A stretch of DNA of 61,384 nucleotides from Tetragenococcus sp041859945 (lineage in GTDB: Bacteria > Bacillota > Bacilli > Lactobacillales > Enterococcaceae): contig JBFLGC010000011.1 in NCBI GenBank assembly GCA_041859945.1, forward strand, positions 1 to 61,384, given 5' to 3'. A model generated the notes under the pieces. That model saw only the letters and a program-made list of their open reading frames with translations, was not told the origin of the DNA and searched no databases. Below are positions 26,669 to 35,173 of this stretch, one piece after another (positions within the stretch are counted from its first letter, which is position 1; every line of letters begins with the position of its first letter). The position numbers were made by a program, and so were the translations under genes.

Positions 26669-27331
26669 TTAAGAAGTAACGACTAAAGGATGTTCTTTAT
26701 AATGATGATCGAAAAAAATCAATGTCAAAAGTTCTGTCGTCAAATCGATATACCGCATATTTACGGTTTTAGGAATGTTCACTCTTTCTGAAGCAAAATT
26801 CAAAATAGCCGTGATCCCAGCTGCTACGATTTCATCAATGGCTTCTTGAGAATACTGGCTTGGAACGGTGGAAATCACAACGGTGACCTGCTTCTTATGA
26901 AGGACATCCGCTAGTTCATCCATGCTGTGTACATAGTAGCCTTCGACTTCTTTACCGATCAAATCAGGATCCGTATCAAACACACAAACCACAGACAGAT
27001 TTTCATTACTCCGAAAGTTATTTTTAGCGATGGCCCGGCCCAAATTCCCAAAGCCTACCACAGCAATATATTTTTTCTCATCAGCTTCTAATAGTGACGT
27101 AAAAACCTCGATCAAATAGGGAACATCGTAACCGTAACCGCTTCTCCCAAGTTCACCTAAATAGGAAAAGTCACGACGGATCGTAGCTGACGGAATTTTC
27201 GTGATTTCCCCAAACTCACGTGATTTGATGCGTTTGACCCCCTCTGATTCCAAAATATTCAGATTTCTTAAATACAAAGGTAACCGTTTTGCCGTGGCCC
27301 GGGGCAATTTTTTTAACGAATCTGTTTCCAA
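26669..27331 (-). CDS. rex: Redox-sensing transcriptional repressor Rex
   Basis: Rex senses the NADH/NAD+ ratio and represses fermentation and respiration genes. The product of about 220 residues has a winged-helix N-terminus (PRATAKRLPLYLRNL, SATIRRDFSYLGELGRSGYGY) and a Rossmann domain with VVGFGNLGRAIA. I place the start at TTG 27331, which has AAGGGGTG upstream; the reading frame open before it has no fitting start and crosses the promoter. Confidence 0.93.
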   Translation of the reverse strand: METDSLKKLPRATAKRLPLYLRNLNILESEGVKRIKSREFGEITKIPSATIRRDFSYLGELGRSGYGYDVPYLIEVFTSLLEADEKKYIAVVGFGNLGRAIAKNNFRSNENLSVVCVFDTDPDLIGKEVEGYYVHSMDELADVLHKKQVTVVISTVPSQYSQEAIDEIVAAGITAILNFASERVNIPKTVNMRYIDLTTELLTLIFFDHHYKEHPLVVTS

Positions 27332-27347
27332 CCTTTTCACCCCTTTC

Positions 27348-27397
27348 TTGTTAATATGTTCACATAAAATTCTATCATGTCCTGATACATAGCGCAA
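27348..27397 (-). promoter_or_regulatory. rex promoter with probable Rex operator
   Basis: On the minus strand TTGCGC (27397-27392), 17 bases and TAGAAT (27374-27369). Just downstream lies an 18-base dyad, TTGTTAATATGTTCACAT on the plus strand (27348-27365), matching the Rex consensus TTGTGA-N6-TCACAA at 10 of 12 fixed positions. This points to autorepression. Confidence 0.65.
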
Positions 27398-27700
27398 TAG
27401 TTAGAATAAAATTTGTGAAAAAAATAATAACCAAAATGCTGTTTTCTTGAAAGAAACAATTCGGAGACTTCTCCTTCACTAGCCTTCAGAATATGATCAT
27501 TGGCTTTATTTGAAAACTTAGGAACATCAAAATAAATTTACGGACATCGGATGCTAATTTCAATATCCACAAAAATTTAATTGGGACCGAATTTGCATTA
27601 TAGTATCCATAAAAGCAAAAACGACACATCCAGACAGAGTTGAAACGTCGAAGATTGATCCGGTTTCCGCAACGCGAAATTGGAGAAAATAATGTCGCAT
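27398..27700. other. Intergenic region upstream of rex; no recognised gene
   Basis: A 79-codon minus-strand frame crosses this stretch but has an unusual composition (many Phe, Arg and Cys) and no ribosome-binding site. A second Rex-like half-site, TTGTGA, lies near 27413. I do not recognise anything else. Confidence 0.4.
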
Positions 27701-27732
27701 AAAAAAAACCACGCTTGTTTTTCAAACGTGGT
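27701..27732 (-). terminator. Intrinsic terminator after the Ser/Thr-rich gene
   Basis: On the minus strand ACCACGTTTG pairs with CAAGCGTGGT and is followed by seven or more T. It starts two bases after the stop. Confidence 0.85.
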
Positions 27733-27734
27733 AA

Positions 27735-28298
27735 TCATTCAACATTTTCAGCAGTTACAGTATTGGGTTTATTAGCTTCGTTAGACGGTTCGGAAGAACT
27801 TTCAGATGATTCGCTCGTTTCCGAACTTTCGGTAGTCTCCCCACCTGCTTCCTCTCCATCCTCACTTGACGTTGTAGAATTACTACTTGAATCGCTCGTC
27901 GAACTTGTTTCACTTGGAGTGGTCGTCGTACTACTACTACTACTACTACTTGTTATCGCCTCTTGCGTCGTTTCGTTGCTTTCAGTTTCTGATGTCTCAG
28001 AAGTAGTAAGGCTCGTGCTCGTTGCATCAGCGATAGACGTAGTGAATACCGTTTCTGACTCGCTAGTGCTGCTATCACTAATATCAAAAGAGACCGGTGT
28101 TTCACTGGAATCTGACAAATCAAAAACTTGTGACCCAGTAGTAGCCAGTGTCATAGAAGAGATCTCAGTTAGTTGTGTCGCTGGCTCCTTTTGTTTAAAG
28201 GCATCGGCTGTAAAAGCATCCGCATCACCATGGAGGGTCACGCTCAGCAGAAACGCAAATCCCAAACTAACGAGGGCAGATTGAATATTTAATTTCAT
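27735..28298 (-). CDS. Secreted Ser/Thr-rich low-complexity protein
   Basis: The product of about 187 residues starts with a signal peptide (MKLNIQSALVSLGFAFLLSV, likely cut after GDADA). Nearly everything after residue 60 is Ser, Thr, Glu and Asp, with runs of Ser and Thr. There is no LPXTG, membrane anchor or recognisable domain, so it would be released or held by charge. I use the ATG at 28298; a GTG four codons earlier overlaps the ribosome-binding site. Such regions are often O-glycosylated stalks in surface proteins; no function can be assigned. The long open frame on the opposite strand is a mirror of the skewed codons. Confidence 0.75.
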   Translation of the reverse strand: MKLNIQSALVSLGFAFLLSVTLHGDADAFTADAFKQKEPATQLTEISSMTLATTGSQVFDLSDSSETPVSFDISDSSTSESETVFTTSIADATSTSLTTSETSETESNETTQEAITSSSSSSSTTTTPSETSSTSDSSSNSTTSSEDGEEAGGETTESSETSESSESSSEPSNEANKPNTVTAENVE

Positions 28299-28567
28299 GC
28301 CAATACTCACTCCTCTCTTGAAAAGCCGCGACTACAAAAGCTTAGCTACTATTTACCGTTTTCATCTCTATTTCTATTATGATAGGAAAAAAGGAAAAGG
28401 TCAAACGATATGAGAAATAGTAAAAAAAATGTAACATTCGACAATATTTCTTAACATTCACCTAAGCAATAAGCTTCTGAAGCTCTCATGACTAAAGTCG
28501 CGAGGTTCTAAGATAGTATCTCACTTCCTCCGGATATTTTTTGCAAGCAAAAAAAGAACACCAACTA

Positions 28568-28679
28568 TTAATGAGAATCTCTTAGACTTTCATGGACAAG
28601 GAAACGATTGTTTCCATTAGCATCCTGTAGGCTCACTTCAAAACCTGTTTTTTCTGATGTTTTATAGGCCCATACTGCT
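28568..28679 (-). pseudogene. C-terminal fragment of an unidentified protein
   Basis: A minus-strand frame ends at the TAA at 28570-28568 and reads AVWAYKTSEKTGFEVSLQ then DANGNNRFLVHESLRDSH. It looks like natural protein sequence but has no start and is fused out of frame to the truncated tnpB. Source unknown. Confidence 0.35.
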
Positions 28680-29129
28680 TAACTGTTTCTTATTTAATCT
28701 CTTAATACGTCTCATTTCTTCTAACGAGTGAAATTCGCCCCGTTGACAGAATCGTACTTTTTTCGCTTGACCATACATCACTTTTTCAACCGTTGAAAAC
28801 GCGCGTTCGACAATATTTTGTGCCATTTGTGAGCCGATGTTTTCTTTAAATTTTTGTCCCATGGGTTGTACATACCGATTGAGAGCATACTTTGTCACCC
28901 CATATTCTTCTTTTAAATGCTTGAAAAGCCGTTTTCGTTCCGATCCTTTTTCAAGTTGAGCGGCTTTTTTATAGTCCGGATGACGCTTCATGAACTGATA
29001 GCGACGGAGAGCTTCTCCTAAACAAGCATTATAGATCATTCGCCCGATATTCAAGCGTTTTTCTAAAATATGTTCTTGCCAAATTTCCACTTTGAGTGGT
29101 AACGTTAAGACATAGGCGGGGGTGGTCAT
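28662..29129 (-). pseudogene. tnpB: Truncated TnpB (IS605 OrfB) N-terminal part
   Basis: The 155-residue frame has the TnpB opening: KRLNIGRMIYNACLGEALRR, a basic helix-rich stretch with YGVTKYALNRYV, and IVERAFSTVEKV-GQAKKVRFCQRGEFHSLE. Full-length TnpB has about 370-430 residues with a RuvC-like nuclease; here all DED residues and the zinc finger are missing. The family match stops at HSLE and the last 17 residues come from unrelated sequence. Confidence 0.8.
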
Positions 29130-29361
29130 TTTATTTTCTCCTGTATGATTCTTTAATACGAAAATAGGTTCTAAATAGATACTATCACCGCTTGAGAGGA
29201 AATGAACGAAAATATTTTCTTTTTGTTTATTTTCTTATTTTCCTATCGGTTTTTAGATAGAACAAAAGACATCCAAAAAACAAACTGCCAGAACACTCAT
29301 GACTAAAGTCACGAGTGTTCTGGCATGGCTAACGCCAATAAAATCTCTAAGGAGGCTCCTT

Positions 29362-30321
29362 ATGTACATAACCGATGAACAGATCCACCCCCAACTGCGC
29401 AAACAAGGTGTTTTTATTCGTAAACATTTTCGTTTTACAGACGCAAATAGTTTCATCTCTGCTCAAAATAAATTGGAGCTCGTCAAGAAAATGATGCGCC
29501 CAAAAGGATTTAAGGTGGAAAAAGTAACGATCCGAACCGAAGACAATCCCCATTTAAACCTTATCATTGCCCGATCGAAACACGCTCAGCCCAATGCTTG
29601 CGGACTGCTTTGGCTACACGGTGGTGGCTTTGCAATCGGGACACCCGAGCAAGATTATGTCTATATGGAGAAATTTTTGTCAGCGGCCAATTGTGTGATC
29701 GTCGCTCCCGATTATCGTTTATCCGTCAACGAACCCTATCCTGCCGCACTGGAGGATAGTTACGAAACCTTGGTCTGGATGAAAAAGAATGCCGCGGCTT
29801 TAGGCATTCGTTCTGACCAATTGTTTGTAGCTGGCGACAGTGCAGGAGGTGGCTTGACAGCTGCCGTGAGCCTTTTAGCACGCGACTTGGGCAAAGTCAA
29901 TATCGCTTTTCAAATGCCTTTCTATCCCATGCTCGATGACCGGATGATCACGCCTTCTTCACAAGATAATAATGCCCCGATTTGGGACTCGCAAGCCAAT
30001 CGAGTCGCTTGGGGCCTTTATCTCAAAGCTCTTGAAGAAGAAGTACCAGCATATGCGGCACCCGTTCGCGCCACTGATTTTCATGGTCTCCCGCCGACCT
30101 ACAGTTTTGTGGGCACGATCGAGCCCTTCTATAATGAAACCAAAATCTACATCCGCAATCTTCAAGAGGCCGGGATCCCTGCGACTTTGGATGAATATGA
30201 CGGCGCTTTTCATGCTTTTGATCTGATCTGTTCCAATACTGCTATAGCTAAAAAAGCAAGCCTACGATATCTAGCGGCATTCATTTATGCCACTGAGAAT
30301 TATTTTGCTCCTCAAGATTGA
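29362..30321 (+). CDS. Alpha/beta-hydrolase of the hormone-sensitive lipase group (esterase)
   Basis: The 319-residue protein has the oxyanion motif HGGGFAIG, the nucleophile elbow GDSAGGG and a C-terminal YDGAFHAFD with the catalytic His. This is the pattern of acetyl-esterases such as Aes. The ATG at 29362 follows AAGGAGG; the frame is open into the IS605-type end upstream, but that part has no start signal. The element end lies only 38 bases before the start and may supply or disrupt its promoter. Confidence 0.9.
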   Translation: MYITDEQIHPQLRKQGVFIRKHFRFTDANSFISAQNKLELVKKMMRPKGFKVEKVTIRTEDNPHLNLIIARSKHAQPNACGLLWLHGGGFAIGTPEQDYVYMEKFLSAANCVIVAPDYRLSVNEPYPAALEDSYETLVWMKKNAAALGIRSDQLFVAGDSAGGGLTAAVSLLARDLGKVNIAFQMPFYPMLDDRMITPSSQDNNAPIWDSQANRVAWGLYLKALEEEVPAYAAPVRATDFHGLPPTYSFVGTIEPFYNETKIYIRNLQEAGIPATLDEYDGAFHAFDLICSNTAIAKKASLRYLAAFIYATENYFAPQD

Positions 30322-30325
30322 GGCA

Positions 30326-30356
30326 GAAGTCGCCCTAGACAGGGCGACTTCTCATT
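30326..30356 (+). terminator. Intrinsic terminator after the esterase
   Basis: GAAGTCGCCCT (30326-30336) pairs perfectly with AGGGCGACTTC (30341-30351). The following T-run is short (TCATTTT). Confidence 0.65.
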
Positions 30357-30457
30357 TTAATCCCAGCTGCTTTTCTTTCCATTTAAGCTTTTAAAGTGAC
30401 CCATTTTCGAGGATTTTTAAGAAAAAAGAAAGATGATTCTATATTAGGCCTTTCTTG

Positions 30458-30466
30458 TGGTATGAT
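30458..30466 (+). promoter_or_regulatory. Extended -10 promoter of murT-gatD
   Basis: TG, G, TATGAT (30461-30466) lies 36 bases before the murT start. No clear -35. Confidence 0.5.
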
Positions 30467-30501
30467 AAGTTGAATGTATTTTTATTTTTTGGAGGTTTAT
30501 T

Positions 30502-31854
30502 ATGGGAATAAAAAGTCACTTTGCAACTGGCGTCGGCAAGGCTTCGCAATGGGTATTAAAGACTTTTTTCAAAGGTGGCTCGAGCCTACCTGGAAAACTT
30601 GCCTTGAAGATCGATCCGCATATCTTAGATCACCTCGCCGGCGACTATCAAGTCGTAGTCATAACCGGTACTAATGGAAAAACCTTGACGACCTCCCTTG
30701 TGGTCAATATTTTGCGGCAAGAATTTGACAACGTATTGACGAACCCGACTGGTGCCAACATGGTCCAAGGGATCGTTTCAACTTTTCTTTCTGCTAAGAA
30801 TAAAAAAGGCCAGAAAAAATTTGCGGTCTTAGAAATCGATGAAGCCAGTCTAAGCAAAGTCACTGCATACATCAAGCCAGAATTATTTGTCTTTACCAAC
30901 ATTTTCCGTGATCAAATGGACCGTTATGGTGAAATCTATACGACCTACCAAATGATCGTTGATGGCGCAGCTAAGTCCCCCAAAGCAACGATCCTAGCTA
31001 ACGGTGATTCACCGATCTTTAATTCACTCGATACAGTTAATCCACGGCTTTATTACGGCTTTGATCATGAACAAGATCATGAACAAGCAGCCCATTATAA
31101 TACAGATGGTCTGCTTTGTCCCAAGTGTCAACATATTTTGCATTACAAGATGAATACCTATGCCAACTTGGGCAACTATTATTGTCCCAATTGTGATTTT
31201 AAACGACCCGAGCTCGATTATCGCCTGACCTCTTTAAAGAAAATGACCAACATCAGTTCAGAATTTACCATTGATGATCATGATTATAAAATCGAGATCG
31301 GTGGTCTGTATAATATCTATAATGCCTTGGCCGCAACGGCTGTAGCTGAGTATTACCATGTGGCCCCAGAAAAGATCCGCAAAGGCTTAGGTTATGATGA
31401 GAAGGTCTTCGGACGCCAAGAAACCATTGATATCTATGGGAAGAAATGTACCTTGGTCCTAGTCAAAAATCCCGTAGGACTCAATCAAGTCATTGACATG
31501 ATCGGTTTGGCACCTTATCAGTTTTCATTGGTCTGCTTGTTGAATGCCAATTATGCAGATGGGATCGATGTCAGTTGGATCTGGGATGGCAATCATGAGG
31601 CCTTAGCTAAAATGAAGATCCCGAAAGTCATCGCTGGTGGCGATCGTCATAAAGAAATGGCGCTGCGCCTCAAAGTGGCTGGTATTGGCGAGAATGAGTT
31701 AGAAGAAGTTGACTCCCTCGACCAAGTCATCACTGCCATCAGCAATTTACCGACCGACCATATCTATATTTTAGCTACTTATACTGCTGTTTTACAACTG
31801 CGCAAACGTTTGGCTGAACAAGGGATCATGGAAGGAGGAATGAGTCATGCCTGA
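30502..31854 (+). CDS. murT: Lipid II isoglutaminyl synthase, Mur-ligase-like subunit MurT
   Basis: The 450-residue protein has VITGTNGKTLTTSL (P-loop), IDEASLSK, FTNIFRDQMDRYGE and a zinc ribbon inserted between CPKC and CPNC. Its C-terminal DUF1727-like part follows. MurT with GatD amidates the alpha-carboxyl of D-Glu in lipid II to D-isoglutamine, a step needed for efficient cross-linking in Gram-positive cocci. GGAGG precedes the ATG; the gene overlaps gatD by eight bases. Confidence 0.96.
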   Translation: MGIKSHFATGVGKASQWVLKTFFKGGSSLPGKLALKIDPHILDHLAGDYQVVVITGTNGKTLTTSLVVNILRQEFDNVLTNPTGANMVQGIVSTFLSAKNKKGQKKFAVLEIDEASLSKVTAYIKPELFVFTNIFRDQMDRYGEIYTTYQMIVDGAAKSPKATILANGDSPIFNSLDTVNPRLYYGFDHEQDHEQAAHYNTDGLLCPKCQHILHYKMNTYANLGNYYCPNCDFKRPELDYRLTSLKKMTNISSEFTIDDHDYKIEIGGLYNIYNALAATAVAEYYHVAPEKIRKGLGYDEKVFGRQETIDIYGKKCTLVLVKNPVGLNQVIDMIGLAPYQFSLVCLLNANYADGIDVSWIWDGNHEALAKMKIPKVIAGGDRHKEMALRLKVAGIGENELEEVDSLDQVITAISNLPTDHIYILATYTAVLQLRKRLAEQGIMEGGMSHA

Positions 31855-32512
31855 AAAGTCCTTACATCTGGCTCATCTTTATGGTAATTTACTCAATACT
31901 TACGGCGACAATGGTAACTTGTTGATGCTTCGTTATGTCGCCAAAAAAATGGGTGTCGTCTTGACCACAGAGGTCGTGAGTATCCATGAACCCTTTGATC
32001 CTGAAGTTTTCGATTTAGCTTTTTTTGGCGGTGGTCAAGATTATGAGCAGTGGATCGTCTCCAAGGATATAAAAGATAAAAAAGCCGACCTCATTCGTTT
32101 TATCGAAAATGATGGCGTGATGTTGGCGATCTGTGGTGGCTACCAACTTCTAGGTCATTACTATATCGGTGCCAATGGTGAAAAAATAGAAGGAATCTCA
32201 GCCCTTGATCATTATACACTGAGTCAAGAAAACAATCGGTTTATCGGTGATATAAAAATCTTAAATGAAGAAACCGGCGAAATCTATGAAGGCTTTGAAA
32301 ATCACAATGGCCGGACCTTCTTAGGAAAAGAAGAACGACCACTTGGCAAAGTTCTTGAAGGTCATGGTAATAATGGCGACGACCAAACAGAAGGGGCCAT
32401 TTATCGGAATGTCTTCTGTTCTTACTTTCATGGACCGATCTTAGCCCGCAATGAAATCCTAGCAGAACGTCTCCTCAAACTTGCTTTAAAAAACAAACAG
32501 GAGACAAAATAA
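31847..32512 (+). CDS. gatD: Lipid II isoglutaminyl synthase, glutamine amidotransferase subunit GatD
   Basis: The 221-residue class I amidotransferase has AICGGYQLLGHYY with nucleophile C96 and CSYFHGPILARN with the catalytic His. It releases ammonia from glutamine for MurT. GGAGG lies inside the end of murT and the two are translationally coupled. Confidence 0.95.
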   Translation: MPEKSLHLAHLYGNLLNTYGDNGNLLMLRYVAKKMGVVLTTEVVSIHEPFDPEVFDLAFFGGGQDYEQWIVSKDIKDKKADLIRFIENDGVMLAICGGYQLLGHYYIGANGEKIEGISALDHYTLSQENNRFIGDIKILNEETGEIYEGFENHNGRTFLGKEERPLGKVLEGHGNNGDDQTEGAIYRNVFCSYFHGPILARNEILAERLLKLALKNKQETK

Positions 32513-32520
32513 GTTTTAAC

Positions 32521-32557
32521 AAACGATCGAGAACATTTTCTTGATCGTTTTATTTTT
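32521..32557 (+). terminator. Intrinsic terminator after gatD
   Basis: AAACGATCGAGAA pairs with TTCTTGATCGTTT (one G-T pair) and is followed by TATTTTTTT. Confidence 0.85.
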
Positions 32558-32576
32558 TTCTAAAAAATTTAGTTTT

Positions 32577-32590
32577 ATGCAATCGGTTCC
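32577..32590 (+). promoter_or_regulatory. Upstream auxiliary operator-like site
   Basis: GCAATCGGTTCC (32579-32590) matches the main operator GCAATCGATTGC at 10 of 12 positions and lies 137 bases upstream of it. This spacing would allow a repressor loop; the role is inferred. Confidence 0.45.
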
Positions 32591-32706
32591 TATTAAATAG
32601 GAAATTCACGAGCAAACAGTTACCTCTCTACGTTTTATCTTAAAACAGTTTGCTTATTTTGTTCATTAGCGACTCTGGCATTTATCCTTGTTGCGCAATT
32701 TTTCTC

Positions 32707-32736
32707 TTGACTTATGCAATCGATTGCGTTTATTAT
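32707..32736 (+). promoter_or_regulatory. Maltose phosphorylase promoter with LacI-family operator in the spacer
   Basis: TTGACT (32707-32712), 18 bases and TATTAT (32731-32736). The perfect palindrome GCAATCGATTGC (32716-32727) lies wholly between them, ideal for blocking RNA polymerase. It is the type of site bound by MalR/LacI-family regulators, and one is encoded downstream. Confidence 0.75.
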
Positions 32737-32771
32737 AGAGACATAGAAAGATGGAAAATGGAGGGATCATG

Positions 32772-35039
32772 ATGCAATCCGTAAAACGACTTTTTGATGT
32801 GGACCCATGGAAAATCGCCACATCGTCATTAGATAAAGAAAACCGCCGCTTACAAGAATCTCTAACAAGTATCGGAAATGGCTATATGGGCATGCGTGGT
32901 AATTTCGAAGAGCAATATAATGCTGATCATCATTTAGGAACTTATTTAGCTGGCGTTTGGTATCCGGATAAAACGCGGGTCGGCTGGTGGAAAAATGGCT
33001 ATCCGGATTATTTTGGTAAAGTGATCAATGCTGTTAATTTCGTTGCTATGGATCTTTTTGTCAACGACCAAACCATCGATTTAGCAACTTGTGACTATGA
33101 AGATTTCTACATGGAACTCGACATGAAAAAAGGCGTGCTCTCTCGCCATTTTACCGTTACTGTAGGGACTACCAAAGTCCGTTTTTCTTTCGAACGTTTT
33201 TTAAGTATCGTTAAAAAAGAGTTGGCTTTCATTCGCGTGGATGCTAAAGTTCTAGAAGGCTCTGCCAAAATTGAGATCCATTCTAAGCTAGATAATTTTG
33301 TGCACAATAAAGATAGCAATTATGATGAAATGTTTTGGGAAGAATTGGCAAAGGGCACAGATAACGACCATGAGTATCTAATGACACAAACCATTCCTAA
33401 CCAATTTGGGATCGAACAATTTGTTGTGACCGCAGCCATGAAGCACAATCAAACTCCAAATCAAACAACGACTAGTGAGTTAGCAATCACTGATGAATTT
33501 GTGTTTGACTTAAAGGCTGGCGAATCGACTCGCTTGGAAAAAGAAGTCGTGATCACAACTAGTCGCGATATTCCTGAAACACAACAAAGAGACAAGGTCG
33601 ATCAATTATTGACCACTTATGGTCAAGATTTTGAAAGTTTGAAAGCTGAACATGTGACTGCCTGGGATAAGCGTTGGGAACTCGCCGATGTAGTCATTGA
33701 AGGCAATGACATCGCTCAGCAAGGGATCCGTTTCAATTTGTTTCAGCTTTTCTCCACCTATTACGGCGAAGATGCCCGTTTGAATATTGGGCCTAAAGGT
33801 TTTACCGGGGAAAAATATGGCGGTGCTACTTATTGGGACACCGAAGCCTATGCTGTACCATTGTATTTAGCTTTAGCCAAACCAGAAGTAACGCGTAACC
33901 TTTTGACCTATCGCCATAATCAATTGCCAGAAGCCCATGTCAATGCCCAAAAACAAGGCTTAAAAGGGGCTTTATATCCCATGGTGACTTTCACAGGGAT
34001 CGAATGTCACAATGAATGGGAAATCACTTTTGAAGAGATCCATCGAAATGGCGCCATCGCTTATGCCATTTATAATTACACCAACTATACTGGCGATACG
34101 ACCTACATGAAAAAAGCGGGTCTCGAAGTTTTGACCGAGATTTCCCGCTTCTGGGCCGATCGCGTCCATTATTCGAAACGCAATCAAAAATATATGATCC
34201 ACGGCGTTACGGGTCCTAATGAATATGAAAATAACGTCAATAACAACTGGTATACCAATCAAATGGCAGCCTGGGTCTTAGGTTATACACTCGAAAATTA
34301 CCAAAAATTCCAAGCCGAAACAACAGTAGAAATTCCTCAAGCAGAACAAGACCACTGGCGAGATATCATTGATAACATGTATTTCCCAGAAGATAAAGAG
34401 TTAGGGATCTTCGTGCAACATGATACCTTCTTAGACAAAGATCTGAAGCCCGTCAGTGCGTTAGATCCTGCTGAACTACCCATCAATCAACATTGGTCAT
34501 GGGATAAGATTTTGCGTTCCTGCTTCATTAAGCAAGCCGACGTGCTACAAGGCCTTTATTTCTTAGGGGATCACTTTACTTTTGAAGAAAAAGAACGCAA
34601 TTTTGACTTTTACGAACCGATGACCGTTCATGAATCTTCCCTCTCTGCCTGTGTCCATGCCATCTTAGCGGCTGAACTAGGCAAAGAAGAAAAAGCCGTC
34701 GAAATGTATGAACGCACAGCGCGTTTAGATCTCGACAATTATAATAATGATACCGAAGATGGCTTGCATATCACTTCGATGACCGGTAGCTGGTTGGCCA
34801 TTGTTCAAGGCTTCGCTCAAATGAAGACTTTCAATGAAAGCTTGAGTTTTGCGCCCTTCTTACCGAACTCATGGCAGGCTTACTCCTTCCATGTCAACTA
34901 TCGTGATCGTTTACTAGCGATCCATGTCGATCAAAACAATGTCACATTAGACTTGCTTTCTGGCAAGCCCTTGACTTTGAAGCTTTATCAAGAAGAACAA
35001 TTATTGACTGATCACTTGAGTGTGTCGATTCAAAAATAA
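32772..35039 (+). CDS. mapA: Glycoside hydrolase family 65, probable maltose phosphorylase
   Basis: The product of about 755 residues starts MQSVKRLFDVDPWKIATSSL, the usual opening of maltose phosphorylases, and has SIGNGYMGMRGNFEE, GARYWDTE-type KYGGATYWDTEAYAVP and VTGPNEYENNVNNNWYTN with the general-acid Glu. It would split maltose with phosphate into beta-glucose 1-phosphate and glucose. GGAGGG lies six bases before the ATG at 32772; earlier ATGs overlap that site. Kojibiose and trehalose phosphorylases share the fold, so substrate is inferred from the MalR-like operator and the N-terminus. Confidence 0.9.
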   Translation: MQSVKRLFDVDPWKIATSSLDKENRRLQESLTSIGNGYMGMRGNFEEQYNADHHLGTYLAGVWYPDKTRVGWWKNGYPDYFGKVINAVNFVAMDLFVNDQTIDLATCDYEDFYMELDMKKGVLSRHFTVTVGTTKVRFSFERFLSIVKKELAFIRVDAKVLEGSAKIEIHSKLDNFVHNKDSNYDEMFWEELAKGTDNDHEYLMTQTIPNQFGIEQFVVTAAMKHNQTPNQTTTSELAITDEFVFDLKAGESTRLEKEVVITTSRDIPETQQRDKVDQLLTTYGQDFESLKAEHVTAWDKRWELADVVIEGNDIAQQGIRFNLFQLFSTYYGEDARLNIGPKGFTGEKYGGATYWDTEAYAVPLYLALAKPEVTRNLLTYRHNQLPEAHVNAQKQGLKGALYPMVTFTGIECHNEWEITFEEIHRNGAIAYAIYNYTNYTGDTTYMKKAGLEVLTEISRFWADRVHYSKRNQKYMIHGVTGPNEYENNVNNNWYTNQMAAWVLGYTLENYQKFQAETTVEIPQAEQDHWRDIIDNMYFPEDKELGIFVQHDTFLDKDLKPVSALDPAELPINQHWSWDKILRSCFIKQADVLQGLYFLGDHFTFEEKERNFDFYEPMTVHESSLSACVHAILAAELGKEEKAVEMYERTARLDLDNYNNDTEDGLHITSMTGSWLAIVQGFAQMKTFNESLSFAPFLPNSWQAYSFHVNYRDRLLAIHVDQNNVTLDLLSGKPLTLKLYQEEQLLTDHLSVSIQK

Positions 35040-35049
35040 ACCGACCCAC

Positions 35050-35092
35050 ACCATCGAAAGCGAGGGCACTTGACCGCTTTCGATGGTTTTTT
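35050..35092 (+). terminator. Intrinsic terminator after mapA
   Basis: ACCATCGAAAGCG (35050-35062) pairs with CGCTTTCGATGGT (35075-35087), followed by T6. Confidence 0.88.
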
Positions 35093-35173
35093 AAAAAAGT
35101 CCTAGGCAGTACCAAAAACTTGTGCTAGGATAAGCAAGTATCCAGAAAAATTTTGTAAAGGAGGCTGGTCCTA

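Larger units (their letters stand above)
28475..29324 (-). mobile_element. Decayed IS200/IS605-type element (tnpB-only)
   Basis: CTCATGACTAAAGTCGCGAG at 28485-28504 recurs as CTCATGACTAAAGTCACGAG at 29296-29315, in the same orientation and each inside a hairpin (28479-28507; 29287-29324). Paired subterminal hairpins with an ACTAAAGT core are typical of IS200/IS605 ends. Between them lies the 5' part of tnpB and a foreign coding fragment, so the inside has been rearranged and the element cannot move on its own. Confidence 0.6.

Noticed and set aside
27930..27960. ACT/TACTACTAC microsatellite as a regulatory repeat
   Set aside because: It is coding sequence for the Ser/Thr runs of the secreted protein.
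27715..28284. 189-codon plus-strand frame rich in Val, Leu and Ser
   Set aside because: It is the antisense of the Ser/Thr-rich secreted protein and owes its openness to the skewed codons there.
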